Source: Kibdelosporangium banguiense (GTDB lineage Bacteria > Actinomycetota > Actinomycetes > Mycobacteriales > Pseudonocardiaceae). Taken from it: DNA of 64,000 bases. Below the pieces are notes generated by a model. The model did not search any database, was not told the origin of the DNA, and saw only the letters and a list, made by a program, of their open reading frames with translations. The DNA lies in assembly GCF_017876405.1 (NCBI RefSeq), contig NZ_JAGINW010000001.1:11173203-11237202 (forward strand), given 5' to 3'. Every line of letters begins with the position of its first letter. The first letter of the stretch is position 1. This document shows positions 50,214 through 59,237 of this stretch, one piece after another. A program made the position numbers and the translations under genes.

Positions 50214-51615
50214 TCCGCGTGTAGTCCTCCAGGCCGTACATGGACAGGTCCTTGCCGTAGCCGGAGTGCTTGAAACCGCCGTGCGGCATCTCGGCGACCA
50301 TCGGAATGTGGGTGTTGATCCACACACAGCCGAAGTCCAGGCGCCGGGACGTCCGCATGGCACGGGCGTGGTCCCGGGTCCAGACCGAGGAGGCCAGGCC
50401 GTAGCGGACGCCGTTGGCCAGCCGCATGGCCTCGGCCTCGTCGGTGAACTTCTGCACGGTGATCACCGGGCCGAACACCTCGTCGGTGACGATCTCGTCG
50501 CCGGGCTGGAGGCCTGAAACCACTGTCGGCGCGTAGAAGAACCCACGGTCGCCGACCTGGGAACCACCATTGTGGACGGTCGCGTGGCCGGGCAGCCGGT
50601 CGATGAACCCGGTGACCCGGGCGAGCTGGCCGGCGTTGTTGAGGGCGCCGTAGTCGACGTCCTGGTCGGGGCCGCCGGTCTTGGTCTGCTTGGCCGCCTC
50701 TGCCAGGGCCGCTACGAACTCGTCGTGCACACCAGCGGCGGCGATCACGCGCGTGGCCGCAGTGCAGTCCTGGCCGCCGTTGAAGTACCCGGCGGCGGCG
50801 ATCGCCTTCGCGGCTGCCGCGATGTCGGCGTCGTCGAAGACCACGACCGGGGCCTTGCCGCCCAGCTCGAGATGGACACGCTTGACGTCCGCGGCGGCCG
50901 CGCCGGCGACCTCGATACCGGCACGCTCCGAGCCGGTGATCGACACCATCTGCGGAGTCGGGTGCGTGACCAGCGACCGGCCGGTGTCCCGGTCGCCGCA
51001 GACGACGTTGAACACGCCGGGCGGCAGGAACTCCGCTGCGAGCTCGGCCAGCATGACCGTGGTGGCCGGGGTCGTGTCGGACGGCTTGAGCACCACCGTG
51101 TTCCCGGCGGCGAGCGCGGGCGCGATCTTCCAGATCGCCATCATCAACGGGTAGTTCCACGGCGTGACCTGGCCACAGACCCCGATCGGCTCACGCCGGA
51201 CGTACGAGGTGAAACCGCTGAGGTACTCCCCCGCCGACTTGCCCTCCAGGATCCGGGCCGCACCGGCGAAGAACCGGATCTGGTCCACCGCGACGGGCAG
51301 TTCCTCGACCCGGGTCACCGCCAGCGGTTTCCCGGTGTTCCCGGCCTCGGCGCCGACGAACTCCTCGGCGCGCCGCTCCAGGACGTCCGCGATCCGCAGC
51401 AACGCCAGCTGGCGTTCGGCCGGAGTGGTGTCCCGCCAGGTCTCGAACGCCGCACCGGCCGCACCGAACGCCGCGTCCACATCGGACTCGCCGGACAGCG
51501 GGGAGGTCGCGTAGACCTCGCCGGTGGCCGGGTTGACAAGGTCGAGTGTGCGCCCGTCGGCCGCGTCGGTGCTCTTGCCGTTGATGAAATTGCGGAAGAC
51601 TTGCTTGTCAGACAC
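50185..51615 (-). CDS. Aldehyde dehydrogenase, gamma-aminobutyraldehyde dehydrogenase type
   Basis: 476 residues. Class I/II ALDH blocks: VTPWNYPLMMAIWKIAPALA, ITGSERAGIEVA, catalytic Glu in HLELGGKAPVVVFDDAD, catalytic Cys in FNGGQDCTAATRVI, and the C-terminal GGFKHSGYGKDLSMYGLEDY. The GGQDCTA form and the neighbours (amino-acid permease, Lrp regulator, class III aminotransferase) fit oxidation of 4-aminobutyraldehyde in putrescine breakdown. It follows the permease gene in the same direction, 37 bases away. Confidence 0.88.
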   Translation of the reverse strand: MSDKQVFRNFINGKSTDAADGRTLDLVNPATGEVYATSPLSGESDVDAAFGAAGAAFETWRDTTPAERQLALLRIADVLERRAEEFVGAEAGNTGKPLAVTRVEELPVAVDQIRFFAGAARILEGKSAGEYLSGFTSYVRREPIGVCGQVTPWNYPLMMAIWKIAPALAAGNTVVLKPSDTTPATTVMLAELAAEFLPPGVFNVVCGDRDTGRSLVTHPTPQMVSITGSERAGIEVAGAAAADVKRVHLELGGKAPVVVFDDADIAAAAKAIAAAGYFNGGQDCTAATRVIAAAGVHDEFVAALAEAAKQTKTGGPDQDVDYGALNNAGQLARVTGFIDRLPGHATVHNGGSQVGDRGFFYAPTVVSGLQPGDEIVTDEVFGPVITVQKFTDEAEAMRLANGVRYGLASSVWTRDHARAMRTSRRLDFGCVWINTHIPMVAEMPHGGFKHSGYGKDLSMYGLEDYTRIKHVMSALD

Positions 51616-51652
51616 CAGAATCTCCGGTCATAGAATTACGTGGTCGGCGCAG

Positions 51653-53032
51653 TTACTCGGAAGGTACGGTGACCACCCAGCGGTCCGCCGGTCGCGGTCG
51701 GAGGTAGAACAGCCAGTACACCGCGGCCAGGGCGAGCACGGCAACTGTGATCAGCAGATCGAGTACGGCCTGCTGGGTCACGACATACAGCAGCACCAAG
51801 GCGATCAGCACAGGCAGCACCGGCCAGAGGCTCATCCGCCAGGCAGGCTTCTCGCGATGCTCACCACGGCGGCCTGCCAGCGAAACCACCGCGACGCCAA
51901 GGTACATCGCGGCGACGACCACGCTGGTGACGCCGCTGAGCGTGTCGACTGGCGCGAAACACAATGCGGCACCGCCCACACCGACGACCAGGGTCGAAAC
52001 CCACGGCGAGGAGAACCGGTGGCTGACCGTGCCAAAGGCCTTGTTCATCGCCTGTGGCCAGGCGCGGTCGCGGGCGGAGGCGTACAGCACGCGCGAGTTC
52101 TGGATGACCATCACGATCACCGCGTTGATGATCGCGAGCGCGATGCTCAGGCTGACGAACACACCGAGGCCGGTGTTGCTCCAGCTCGTGACCATCGCGG
52201 CGATGTCACCGCCGACGAGCGTCTCCGTGTCCGGCGCGCCAAGGATGATCGCCACGACCGGCACGATCACCACGGCCGCGCCGATGCCCAAGGTCCACAA
52301 CACGGTCCGCACGACAGTCCGGCGTGGGTTGCGCATTTCCTCCGACAGGTACACCGCGGTCGTAAAGCCTTGCAGGACAAAGAGAGCGACCGCGAGACCG
52401 GCGATGATCGTGACCGTGTTCACGGGTTCGGCGGTGGCAGGTTCGAACAGCACCGAGGCCGGACGCTGGGCGTTGCCGAAGCCGAGAAACGACACCACCG
52501 CGATGGCCACGATCTCCAGCAGCAGGAAGATCCCGGTGATCCAGGCGTTGGCGCGCAGGTTGAGCAGGCCCATCAGGGTGCCGAGCAGCATCACGGCCGC
52601 CCCGGCGACCTGCGGGTCGATATCCAGCACGGCATGCAGGTAGTCGGCGGTGCCCAACGCGATGATCGGCGGAATGATCAGCACGATGATGAACGACAGC
52701 ACGAACATCATCCAGCCGGCGAACCGGCCGGCCAGCGTGCCCACCATCGCGTACTCACCACCCGCGCTGGGCACGAGCGTGCCGAGTTCGGCGTAGCAGA
52801 GCGCCACTCCGATACATAACAGCGCGGCCAGCGCGATCGTGAGCGCGGTGCCTGTGCCGAGGTCGCCCAGCAACGGCGGTACGACCACGAACAGCGACGA
52901 AGCCGGGGTCAGGCAGCTCAACGTGAGCAGGGTCCCGCCGAAAACACCGATCGACCTGGTCAGCGGCCGTGGCCCGGCGTCGGGCGGCGGCGCGGTGGCG
53001 GTGGGCGTCGGTGGGATCGCTGTTCCGGTCAT
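51653..53032 (-). CDS. APC-family amino acid/polyamine permease
   Basis: 459 residues with about 12 hydrophobic segments (for example GVFGGTLLTLSCLTPASSLF, GWMMFVLSFIIVLIIPPIIA, IIAGLAVALFVLQGFTTAVY, LPVLIALVLLYVV). The first segment and the SAGGEYAMVGTLAG block carry the consensus of the APC superfamily. Cytoplasmic-membrane importer, probably for GABA, putrescine or a related amine given its partners. Divergent from the Lrp gene. Confidence 0.88.
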   Translation of the reverse strand: MTGTAIPPTPTATAPPPDAGPRPLTRSIGVFGGTLLTLSCLTPASSLFVVVPPLLGDLGTGTALTIALAALLCIGVALCYAELGTLVPSAGGEYAMVGTLAGRFAGWMMFVLSFIIVLIIPPIIALGTADYLHAVLDIDPQVAGAAVMLLGTLMGLLNLRANAWITGIFLLLEIVAIAVVSFLGFGNAQRPASVLFEPATAEPVNTVTIIAGLAVALFVLQGFTTAVYLSEEMRNPRRTVVRTVLWTLGIGAAVVIVPVVAIILGAPDTETLVGGDIAAMVTSWSNTGLGVFVSLSIALAIINAVIVMVIQNSRVLYASARDRAWPQAMNKAFGTVSHRFSSPWVSTLVVGVGGAALCFAPVDTLSGVTSVVVAAMYLGVAVVSLAGRRGEHREKPAWRMSLWPVLPVLIALVLLYVVTQQAVLDLLITVAVLALAAVYWLFYLRPRPADRWVVTVPSE

Positions 53033-53099
53033 ACGCGCCCTCCTCGGTCGTGAGACGCATCGAACAACGCGAATCCAGCAATGTCAACGGGTCATTGGC

Positions 53100-53115
53100 A
53101 ACGAAATCCGTTGTT
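53100..53115. promoter_or_regulatory. Lrp-type operator candidate 1 (AACGAAATCCGTTGTT)
   Basis: AACGAAATCCG followed by GTTGTT forms an imperfect palindrome in the divergent region between the permease and Lrp genes. The same AACGAAATCCG string recurs at 53682-53692 before the aminotransferase gene. Confidence 0.55.
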
Positions 53116-53185
53116 TCAGCCGGTTGGGCTACCGGAATCAACGGTGGGCGTGTGCCGTCTGTGCCAGCCGGGCGAGCCGACGATA

Positions 53186-53680
53186 ATGCGAGGCGTGAAT
53201 CGGAAGAACTCGGCGCCCGAGCGGCAGGCGGCCCCGCTGCTGGACGACACCGCCAAGCAGATCATCGAGCAGCTGCAGCAGGACGGCCGGATGCCGTACT
53301 CGACGATCGGCAAGATCGTGGGCCTGTCGGAGGCGGCGGTCCGCCAGCGGGTGCAGCGGCTGTCGGACACCGGCGTGATCCAGATCGTCGCGGTCACCGA
53401 TCCGATGCAGGTCGGGCTGTTCCGCCAGGCGATGATCGCGATCAGCGTGGACGGGCCGCTCGAGCCGGTCGCCGACGCGCTGGCCGAGATGGACGAGATC
53501 GACTACGTGGTGGTCTGCGCCGGCCGGTTCGACATCCTGTGCGAGGTGATCTGCACCGACGACGCGAGCCTGCTCGAGCTGATCTCCACCCGGATCCGCA
53601 CGATCAAGGGCGTGCGCAACGCCGAAACCCTCGTCTACCTCAAGCTCCGCAAGCAGTCGTACCAGTGGGGCACCCGCTAG
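53186..53680 (+). CDS. Lrp/AsnC-family transcriptional regulator
   Basis: 164 residues from the ATG at 53186 (GTG 53195 possible). HTH: LLDDTAKQIIEQLQQDGRMP, YSTIGKIVGLSEAAVRQRVQ; RAM ligand-binding domain from about residue 75, with VVVCAGRFDILCEVICTDDA. Located between the permease and the aminotransferase, with matching operator strings on both sides, so it probably controls the whole amine-catabolic locus in response to an amino acid. Confidence 0.92.
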   Translation: MRGVNRKNSAPERQAAPLLDDTAKQIIEQLQQDGRMPYSTIGKIVGLSEAAVRQRVQRLSDTGVIQIVAVTDPMQVGLFRQAMIAISVDGPLEPVADALAEMDEIDYVVVCAGRFDILCEVICTDDASLLELISTRIRTIKGVRNAETLVYLKLRKQSYQWGTR

Positions 53681-53681
53681 C

Positions 53682-53729
53682 AACGAAATCCGCAGAACTA
53701 ACCCACCTGGGTGACGAATTTCGTTGTTC
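53682..53729. promoter_or_regulatory. Lrp-type operator candidates 2 and 3
   Basis: AACGAAATCCG at 53682-53692 and, inverted, CGAATTTCGTTGTT at about 53714-53727, lie between the Lrp gene and the aminotransferase gene. Together with candidate 1 they define a motif near AACAACGAAATyCG. Confidence 0.55.
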
Positions 53730-53790
53730 CACGCTTCACAGACCACTGATTCGCTTGCTTTCGGGGGGTGAGGTGTGCGATAAAGCAAGC

Positions 53791-55158
53791 ATGACTGGCG
53801 CTGACGACCTGGCACGTTCCGCGAGTGAGCACCTGTGGATGCACTTCACTCGGCACTCCACCTTCGCCGACACACCGCCCCCGGTGATCGTGCGCGGTGA
53901 GGGCGCGTACATCTTCGACGCGGACGGCAAGCGATACCTCGACGGTCTCGCCGGCCTGTTCGCCGTCCAGGTCGGTCATGGCCGGGAAGAACTCGCCGAA
54001 GCGGCGGCCAAGCAGACGCGTGAGCTCGCCTACTTCCCGTTGTGGGGCACCGCGCACCCCAGGGCGGTCGAGCTCGCCGAACGGATGACCGCGGCCGCGC
54101 CAGGCGACCTCAACCGGGTGTTCTTCACCGTGTCCGGTGGCGAATCCGTTGAGACGGCGTGGAAACTGGCCAAGCAGTACTTCAAGCTGACCGGGAAGCC
54201 CACCAAGCACAAGGTGATCAGCCGCTCCCTGGCCTACCACGGCACGTCCCAGGGCGCCCTGTCGATCACCGGTATCCCTGCGGCCAAGCAGGACTTCGAA
54301 CCGCTGGTGCCCAGCACCATCAAGGTCCCCAACACCAACATCTACCGCGCTCCCGTGTACGGCGACGACCCCGTCGCCTACGGCCGGTGGGCCGCCGACC
54401 AGATCGCGGCCGCCATCGAAATGGAAGGCCCGGACACGGTAGCCGCGGTCTTCCTGGAGCCGGTGCAGAACACCGGCGGCTGCTTCGTGCCGCCTCCCGG
54501 CTATTTCCAGCGCGTCAGGGAAATCTGCGACCAGTACGACGTCCTGCTCGTCTCCGACGAGGTGATCTGCGCGTTCGGCAGGCTGGGCCACGACTTCGGC
54601 GCCAAACGCTACGGCTACCAGCCCGACATGATCACCGTCGCCAAGGGCCTCACCTCGGGTTACGCCCCGCTCGGCGCGGTACTGGCCAGTGACCGCCTGA
54701 TGGAACCGTTCCTCCAGGGCACAACCACATTCCTGCACGGCTCAACGTACGGCGGCCACCCGGTGTCCTGCGCGGTCGCGATGGCCAACCTCGACCTGAT
54801 GGAACGCGACGGAATCTACGACCACGTCCTGTCCGACGAGGCAGCCTTCCGCTCCACACTGGACAAACTGACGGACCTGCCGATCGTCGGCGACGTCCGC
54901 GGCGCAGGCTTCTTCTACGGCATCGAACTGGTCAAAGACAAGGCCACCAAGGAAACCTTCTCCCCTGACGAGTCCGAGCGCGTGCTCCGCGGCTACCTCT
55001 CCAGCGCGCTGTTCGACGCCGGCCTCTACTGCCGCGCCGACGACCGCGCCGAACCCGTCATCCAGTTCTCCCCGCCCCTGATCTGCGGCCAGGACCAGTT
55101 CGACGAGATCGAGCAGATCCTCCGCAAGGTCCTCACCCAGGCCTGGAACCTGCTGTGA
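53791..55158 (+). CDS. Class III aminotransferase (putrescine/GABA or beta-alanine:pyruvate type)
   Basis: 455 residues. Fold-type-I class III pattern: YIFDADGKRYLDGLAGLFAV, FFTVSGGESVETAWKLAKQY, LVSDEVICAFGRLG with the cofactor Asp, PLP-Lys in ITVAKGLTSGYAPLGAVLAS, and FLHGSTYGGHPVSCAVAMAN. It transfers an amino group from an omega-amine to pyruvate or 2-oxoglutarate. With the aldehyde dehydrogenase it could turn putrescine into GABA. Start ATG 53791 has no clear ribosome-binding site. Confidence 0.9.
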   Translation: MTGADDLARSASEHLWMHFTRHSTFADTPPPVIVRGEGAYIFDADGKRYLDGLAGLFAVQVGHGREELAEAAAKQTRELAYFPLWGTAHPRAVELAERMTAAAPGDLNRVFFTVSGGESVETAWKLAKQYFKLTGKPTKHKVISRSLAYHGTSQGALSITGIPAAKQDFEPLVPSTIKVPNTNIYRAPVYGDDPVAYGRWAADQIAAAIEMEGPDTVAAVFLEPVQNTGGCFVPPPGYFQRVREICDQYDVLLVSDEVICAFGRLGHDFGAKRYGYQPDMITVAKGLTSGYAPLGAVLASDRLMEPFLQGTTTFLHGSTYGGHPVSCAVAMANLDLMERDGIYDHVLSDEAAFRSTLDKLTDLPIVGDVRGAGFFYGIELVKDKATKETFSPDESERVLRGYLSSALFDAGLYCRADDRAEPVIQFSPPLICGQDQFDEIEQILRKVLTQAWNLL

Positions 55159-55183
55159 TGCAGGTCTTCCCGGCGGTCCGTTC

Positions 55184-56167
55184 CTAGACGGTGACGACGA
55201 TCTTCTTCCCGGCGTGGAGCCCCTTCTCGAGGTGGCGGTGTGCCTCGACGACGTCGTCGAGGGCGAACACCTTGTCGATGGCGGGCCGCAGTGCACCAAG
55301 GCGTACACCGGCGTTCAGGAAGGCCGCCATGCGCTTCACCACCACGGCGTCGACGGTGTGCTCGAAGCTCCGGTAGCCGAAGATCGTGAGCGGCATGCTT
55401 GTCGGGAAGGGTGCGGGCCGAGGGTCCAGGAAGCCCGCCGCGACCAGTGTTCCGCCGGGGCGGGCCGCCTTCAGGAGATCCTGCTGGCCGGGGCCCATGA
55501 CAACGTCGAGGACGATGTCGGCGCCGGTCCCGCCGGTGTGGTGGCGGACGGCTTCGACGACGTCCACGTGGTCGGTGGCGATGACCGCGGCAGCGCCGGC
55601 GGCGATCAAGTCGTCCTTCTTCGCGGTGTGCCGAGTGATGGCGATGGGCACGGCGCCGATCTGATTGGCGATCTGCATCGCCGCCCGGCCGACACCGCCG
55701 GACGCGGCAGTGATGAGGACGTGGTCGCCGGGCCGCATCCCCGCCTTCTCGACGAGCGCGCCGTAGGCGGTGGAGTACGCGACCCAGATCGCCGCCGCCT
55801 CCGTGATCCCGAGCCCGGCTGGCCGGGCGACAACCCGGCTCGCGGGAACCGTGGTGTATTCGGCGTAGCTGCCCCTGACGCTCGCGTCCGGAATGGCCGT
55901 GAGAATGACCGGATCGCCGATCTCCAGCCCGGTGACCTCGGGACCCACCGCGTCGACAACGCCGGTCCCTTCGACGCCGAGGCGAGCGCGCGGCAGGGGG
56001 ACGATCGCGGGCGAGGTGCCGGAACGCATCATCTGGTCAAGCGGGTTGACGGCGAACGCTTCGATCCTGACCCGTACCTCGCCGGCAGCGGGCTCGACGA
56101 CCGGCTCCTCGACGACCTGCATGACATCCGGCCCGCCGAACTCGTCGAACATGATGACTCGTGGCAT
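55184..56167 (-). CDS. NADP-dependent quinone/enoyl reductase (MDR family)
   Basis: 327 residues. N-terminal GroES-like domain (VRVRIEAFAVNPLDQMMRSG), Rossmann motif VLITAASGGVGRAAMQIANQ near residue 147, and a C-terminal EAHRHLEKGLHAGKKIVVTV. No structural zinc pattern. Divergent from an HxlR regulator across 75 bases, the common arrangement for redox- or aldehyde-responsive control. Confidence 0.9.
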   Translation of the reverse strand: MPRVIMFDEFGGPDVMQVVEEPVVEPAAGEVRVRIEAFAVNPLDQMMRSGTSPAIVPLPRARLGVEGTGVVDAVGPEVTGLEIGDPVILTAIPDASVRGSYAEYTTVPASRVVARPAGLGITEAAAIWVAYSTAYGALVEKAGMRPGDHVLITAASGGVGRAAMQIANQIGAVPIAITRHTAKKDDLIAAGAAAVIATDHVDVVEAVRHHTGGTGADIVLDVVMGPGQQDLLKAARPGGTLVAAGFLDPRPAPFPTSMPLTIFGYRSFEHTVDAVVVKRMAAFLNAGVRLGALRPAIDKVFALDDVVEAHRHLEKGLHAGKKIVVTV

Positions 56168-56216
56168 TGGTGACTCCTCCGTTTCGTTGCTTGCGGACGA
56201 CGTTACGGAGCCCTGA

Positions 56217-56232
56217 GTTACCTCCTGGTACC
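56217..56232. promoter_or_regulatory. HxlR operator candidate (GTTACC-N4-GGTACC)
   Basis: Near-palindrome GTTACCTCCTGGTACC just upstream of the HxlR start and about 50 bases upstream of the divergent reductase start. One base breaks full symmetry. Typical place for HxlR binding. Confidence 0.5.
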
Positions 56233-56242
56233 TTCGATTTTC

Positions 56243-56626
56243 ATGCAGAACGCGGCTGGACCAGCCTTCCTCGCCGACTGTCCCACGCGCCTGGCAGTCG
56301 AGATCATCTCCGAGAAATGGGCCGTGCTCGTGCTCTTCGGGCTCAGCCACCAGCCCCGCAGGCACGGTGAGCTCGTCGACCTCATCGGCGGCATCTCGCG
56401 CAAAGTCCTCACCCAGACGCTGCGCCGACTCCAGCAATACGGTCTGGTCGAACGCCATGCCGAAGCGCCACGGCAGGTCGAGTACAGCCTCACCGATCTC
56501 GGCCAGACCCTAGTCGAACCCATCGAGGTCCTGACAAACTGGGCGAGGGACCACGGCGGGGCCATCGCCGACTTCCAGGAGACGGCAGAAGCCGCTACTT
56601 CTGCTCAAGCAGATCAGCCAACGTGA
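56243..56626 (+). CDS. HxlR-family transcriptional regulator
   Basis: 127 residues. HxlR winged helix: CPTRLAVEIISEKWAVLVLF, GLSHQPRRHGELVDLIGGIS, RKVLTQTLRRLQQYGLVERH. The N-terminal Cys (DCPT) is at the position used for redox sensing in this family. Probably represses the divergent reductase. Overlaps the convergent small XRE gene by 32 bases. Confidence 0.92.
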   Translation: MQNAAGPAFLADCPTRLAVEIISEKWAVLVLFGLSHQPRRHGELVDLIGGISRKVLTQTLRRLQQYGLVERHAEAPRQVEYSLTDLGQTLVEPIEVLTNWARDHGGAIADFQETAEAATSAQADQPT

Positions 56627-56849
56627 ACAACGACGCCTGGCCAGCACCCTTCAACGCACTGGCCAGTCCGCGCACCAACGGATTCAGCGATCCGGGCTCC
56701 GGCTTGGCGTCACCGGTTTCCCAGCGCGAAATCTGAAACCGGGACAGGCCACACGCGTCGGCGAGCGCTTGCTGGGTCAGTCCGGCCCGTTCACGCCAAT
56801 GCCGCAGCCGGGCACCACTGAACGGAAGACTGAGACTGGCTCTGGCCAC
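56595..56849 (-). CDS. Small XRE-family DNA-binding protein
   Basis: 84 residues, essentially one HTH domain: RLRHWRERAGLTQQALADAC, GLSRFQISRWETGDAKPEPG. Starts with GTG sharing one base with the stop of the upstream small gene (TAGTG), so the two are a coupled pair. Could be an antitoxin-like or local repressor. No further clue. Confidence 0.82.
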   Translation of the reverse strand: MARASLSLPFSGARLRHWRERAGLTQQALADACGLSRFQISRWETGDAKPEPGSLNPLVRGLASALKGAGQASLFTLADLLEQK

Positions 56850-57148
56850 TACGAATCGGCCCAGAGAAGACGCACAGTGACATCGTCACCGCCACGGATG
56901 TAGTTCAGGGCATTTTCGGGTTCCTGCAAGGAGTATTGATTGCAGCCATCGACCGTGGTCACGTAGGCGCCATCATCAAACGCCATACCCCACGCGACGA
57001 TCTCCGCACCGACGCAATCACCGTACGCGTGCACGACCGCGAACACGCGAGGCGCCTGATCGGCAACCATCTCCACAACCAGCGCGGAAAATTCGGTGTC
57101 GCCGGCGAGGCCTCGGTCGGCATTGGGAGTGTCGGTCGACTGGGACAC
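56849..57148 (-). CDS. Small protein of unknown function, coupled to an XRE gene
   Basis: 99 residues from a GTG at 57148 with GGAG nine bases upstream; the open frame continues to 57211. I do not recognise it. It is acidic, with VFAVVHAYGDCVGAEIVAWG and YVTTVDGCNQYSLQEPENAL, no membrane segment and no signal peptide. Two Cys residues could matter. Coupling to a one-domain XRE protein suggests a toxin-antitoxin-like or sensor/regulator pair, which is conjecture. Confidence 0.6.
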   Translation of the reverse strand: MSQSTDTPNADRGLAGDTEFSALVVEMVADQAPRVFAVVHAYGDCVGAEIVAWGMAFDDGAYVTTVDGCNQYSLQEPENALNYIRGGDDVTVRLLWADS

Positions 57149-57353
57149 AGTTGAGCTCCGGTGGCAGTAGGTCGCTGGACGTTGTGAGTATCGCCGCCGG
57201 CGCGCGATCACCTGGAGTGCATATCGAGATCATTTCGGCTCATTGAGGGGCGCTCGGCGACACCGCTTTGCCGATCTTGATGGCGTCCGTGCTCCAGCCC
57301 AGTCAGGGCTACTCTGAATGCGAAGCATGAGACAGCGGGGACAAGGGGCCAAC

Positions 57354-58685
57354 ATGCGTGATGAGGCGGCGCAGCAGCCGACGAGGTCAAGCGAGTCGGC
57401 ACCCATGCCGCGAACCATGCTGAAAGCGCTGCTGCGGGAAAAGCATCTCACCAGCTATCGCCGATTCAAGCGGGCATATCAGGAAGCCGCACGGAAGCTG
57501 GACAAGAATCTGGCGGATTCATATCCGAGCGATGCGACGTACAAGCGGTGGGTGACCGGCCGGGTGAAGAACCTGCCCCGCGATGAGCACTGTGTTGTCC
57601 TGGAGGCTATTTTTCCAGGATGGACAGCCGCCGAGCTGCTGGCACCCTACGTCTCGCCGGAGAAGGCGGATGACCATCTCCGGCGGCGTGGACACACAGC
57701 GCGAGTTGACCGCCCAGCAGGCGCGTCGGACGCTGAACCGGCCATCACCAACGGGTGCGCAGGTATGTCGCTGCCTTCGTGGAACCCTGAAGTCCCGGCT
57801 GATCAAAGTTATGTGACGCAAGTGCGGGTTACCTCACAGCAGTTGATCGAACTGGACAACCAGTGGGGTGGCATCGAGGTCGCGGGGTTGGCGAACCGCG
57901 CCTTTCGGGTTGTCCGGCAACGCGTCCACAGCGGTAACTATCTGCCAGGCGCGGAACGTGACCTCTACTCAGCTGGGGCTGAGCTGGCCGAAGTGGCCGG
58001 ATGGATCGCCTTCGACGCGGACCGGCAAGCACTCGCGACCGAACTGAACCATGAAGCGCTTCACCTTGCCCGGCTGGCCGGCGACAAGGACATCGAGCAT
58101 CTGACCCTGCTGAACGCCGGCATGCAGGCCGGTTACCTGGGTCGCACCAGAGAATCCATCCTGATCGCCCAGACGATCATCGATGGCGGAAGGATTTCTC
58201 CGCGCGTGCATGCCATGTCGTTGATTCGCCAGGCTCGCGCCTACTCCCGTGCCGGTAGCCGCGCCGACAGTCTCAAAGCATTCAACCAGGCACAGTCACT
58301 GTTCCTGGACGGAGTTTCCGAGTCTGACCCTGCATGGGCGTGGTGGATCGATGCTCACGAAATCGACGGGCAACACGGCGCCGCATACAGCGAACTGGGC
58401 GACCCTGGACGCGGCATTCCTTTGCTCTATGGCGTAGTCAAAGCCGCAAAGAAGGAAACGCCCCGCTACCGGGTGGTCTTCACCGCGCGGCTATTGTCCG
58501 ATCTGATCAAGGCACAGGCCTGGCGAGACGCTCAGGACATCGCCGAGGAACTCGCAGCGAACGCTGGTGGCATCGGCTCGGCTCGCGCCGTCACTCTGCT
58601 GGCGAGAACCGCCGACCAGATCAATCGGCAACCCACTGCTCCGTCCACGCTCCGCGACACTGTCCGGCATATCGTTCAAACGTAA
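57354..58685 (+). CDS. TPR-type transcriptional regulator/signalling protein of actinomycetes
   Basis: 443 residues from the ATG at 57354 with AAGGGG upstream. The N-terminal part (MLKALLREKHLTSYRRFKRA, then TYKRWVTGRVKNLPRDEHCV, LEAIFPGWTAAELLAPY) resembles the divergent HTH region of streptomycete regulators in which GRVKNLP precedes a FPGW motif. The rest is helical repeats (AGAELAEVAGWIAFDADRQA, AGYLGRTRESILIAQTII, ARAYSRAGSRADSLKAFNQA) of TPR type. It is possibly a local regulator. The ligand is unknown. Confidence 0.7.
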   Translation: MRDEAAQQPTRSSESAPMPRTMLKALLREKHLTSYRRFKRAYQEAARKLDKNLADSYPSDATYKRWVTGRVKNLPRDEHCVVLEAIFPGWTAAELLAPYVSPEKADDHLRRRGHTARVDRPAGASDAEPAITNGCAGMSLPSWNPEVPADQSYVTQVRVTSQQLIELDNQWGGIEVAGLANRAFRVVRQRVHSGNYLPGAERDLYSAGAELAEVAGWIAFDADRQALATELNHEALHLARLAGDKDIEHLTLLNAGMQAGYLGRTRESILIAQTIIDGGRISPRVHAMSLIRQARAYSRAGSRADSLKAFNQAQSLFLDGVSESDPAWAWWIDAHEIDGQHGAAYSELGDPGRGIPLLYGVVKAAKKETPRYRVVFTARLLSDLIKAQAWRDAQDIAEELAANAGGIGSARAVTLLARTADQINRQPTAPSTLRDTVRHIVQT

Positions 58686-58787
58686 GGCAGCAATTCTGCG
58701 GCAATGTCGTCGAATCGCTGTCGCGCTGGGAACTGGCCGAACTGATCAACGCCTGGTCTTTGAGCGGACCGGGGTTTGGTTGCCTTT

Positions 58788-59237
58788 TCAGGGGGTGGAC
58801 AGCCATTGGCGGACGTCGGCCATGGCGGTTCCGTTGCTGTCCGAGTCGATGTCGGTGGCCAGGTCGGCGATGGAGGTGCGGGCGAGTGCTTGTGACCACG
58901 CGTTCTGGGCGACTGTCATGGCGCGGGCGATTGCGCAGGGGCGTGTGCATTGCGTTTCGGGGATGCCGAGTGGTCCGCGCTGCCTGATCTCGGTGCATCG
59001 GTAGGCCGGTTGGTCGCCGTCGATGGCGTGCACTACCTCCAGCACGCTGATGGCTGAGGCGGACCTGGTGAGGATGTATCCGCCGACTTGTCCGGCGGTG
59101 GAGTGGACGATGCCGGCCCTGGACAGCGCCTGGAGGTGCTTGGCTGTGTAGGCGGGCGGGGTGCCGTGCAGTTCGGCCAGTCGCGCCGCCGGTACCGGCT
59201 CTCGGCTCTGGCTGAGCGTGACGCAGCTGTGCAGCAC
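58788..59237 (-). CDS. Rrf2-family regulator, N-terminus apparently truncated
   Basis: 149 residues if the GTG at 59237 is used. Rrf2 pattern: LHSCVTLSQSREPVPAARLA, ELHGTPPAYTAKHLQALSRA, GIVHSTAGQVGGYILTRSAS, AISVLEVVHAIDGDQPAYRC, and the three-cysteine cluster region C-x-EIRQRGPLG-then-ETQCTRPCAIARAM that can bind Fe-S. Family members normally begin about ten residues earlier (MxLSxGVEWALH), and here that part is replaced by sequence of the MFS remnant on the other strand. No good ribosome-binding site precedes the GTG, so expression is doubtful. Confidence 0.7.
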   Translation of the reverse strand: MLHSCVTLSQSREPVPAARLAELHGTPPAYTAKHLQALSRAGIVHSTAGQVGGYILTRSASAISVLEVVHAIDGDQPAYRCTEIRQRGPLGIPETQCTRPCAIARAMTVAQNAWSQALARTSIADLATDIDSDSNGTAMADVRQWLSTP

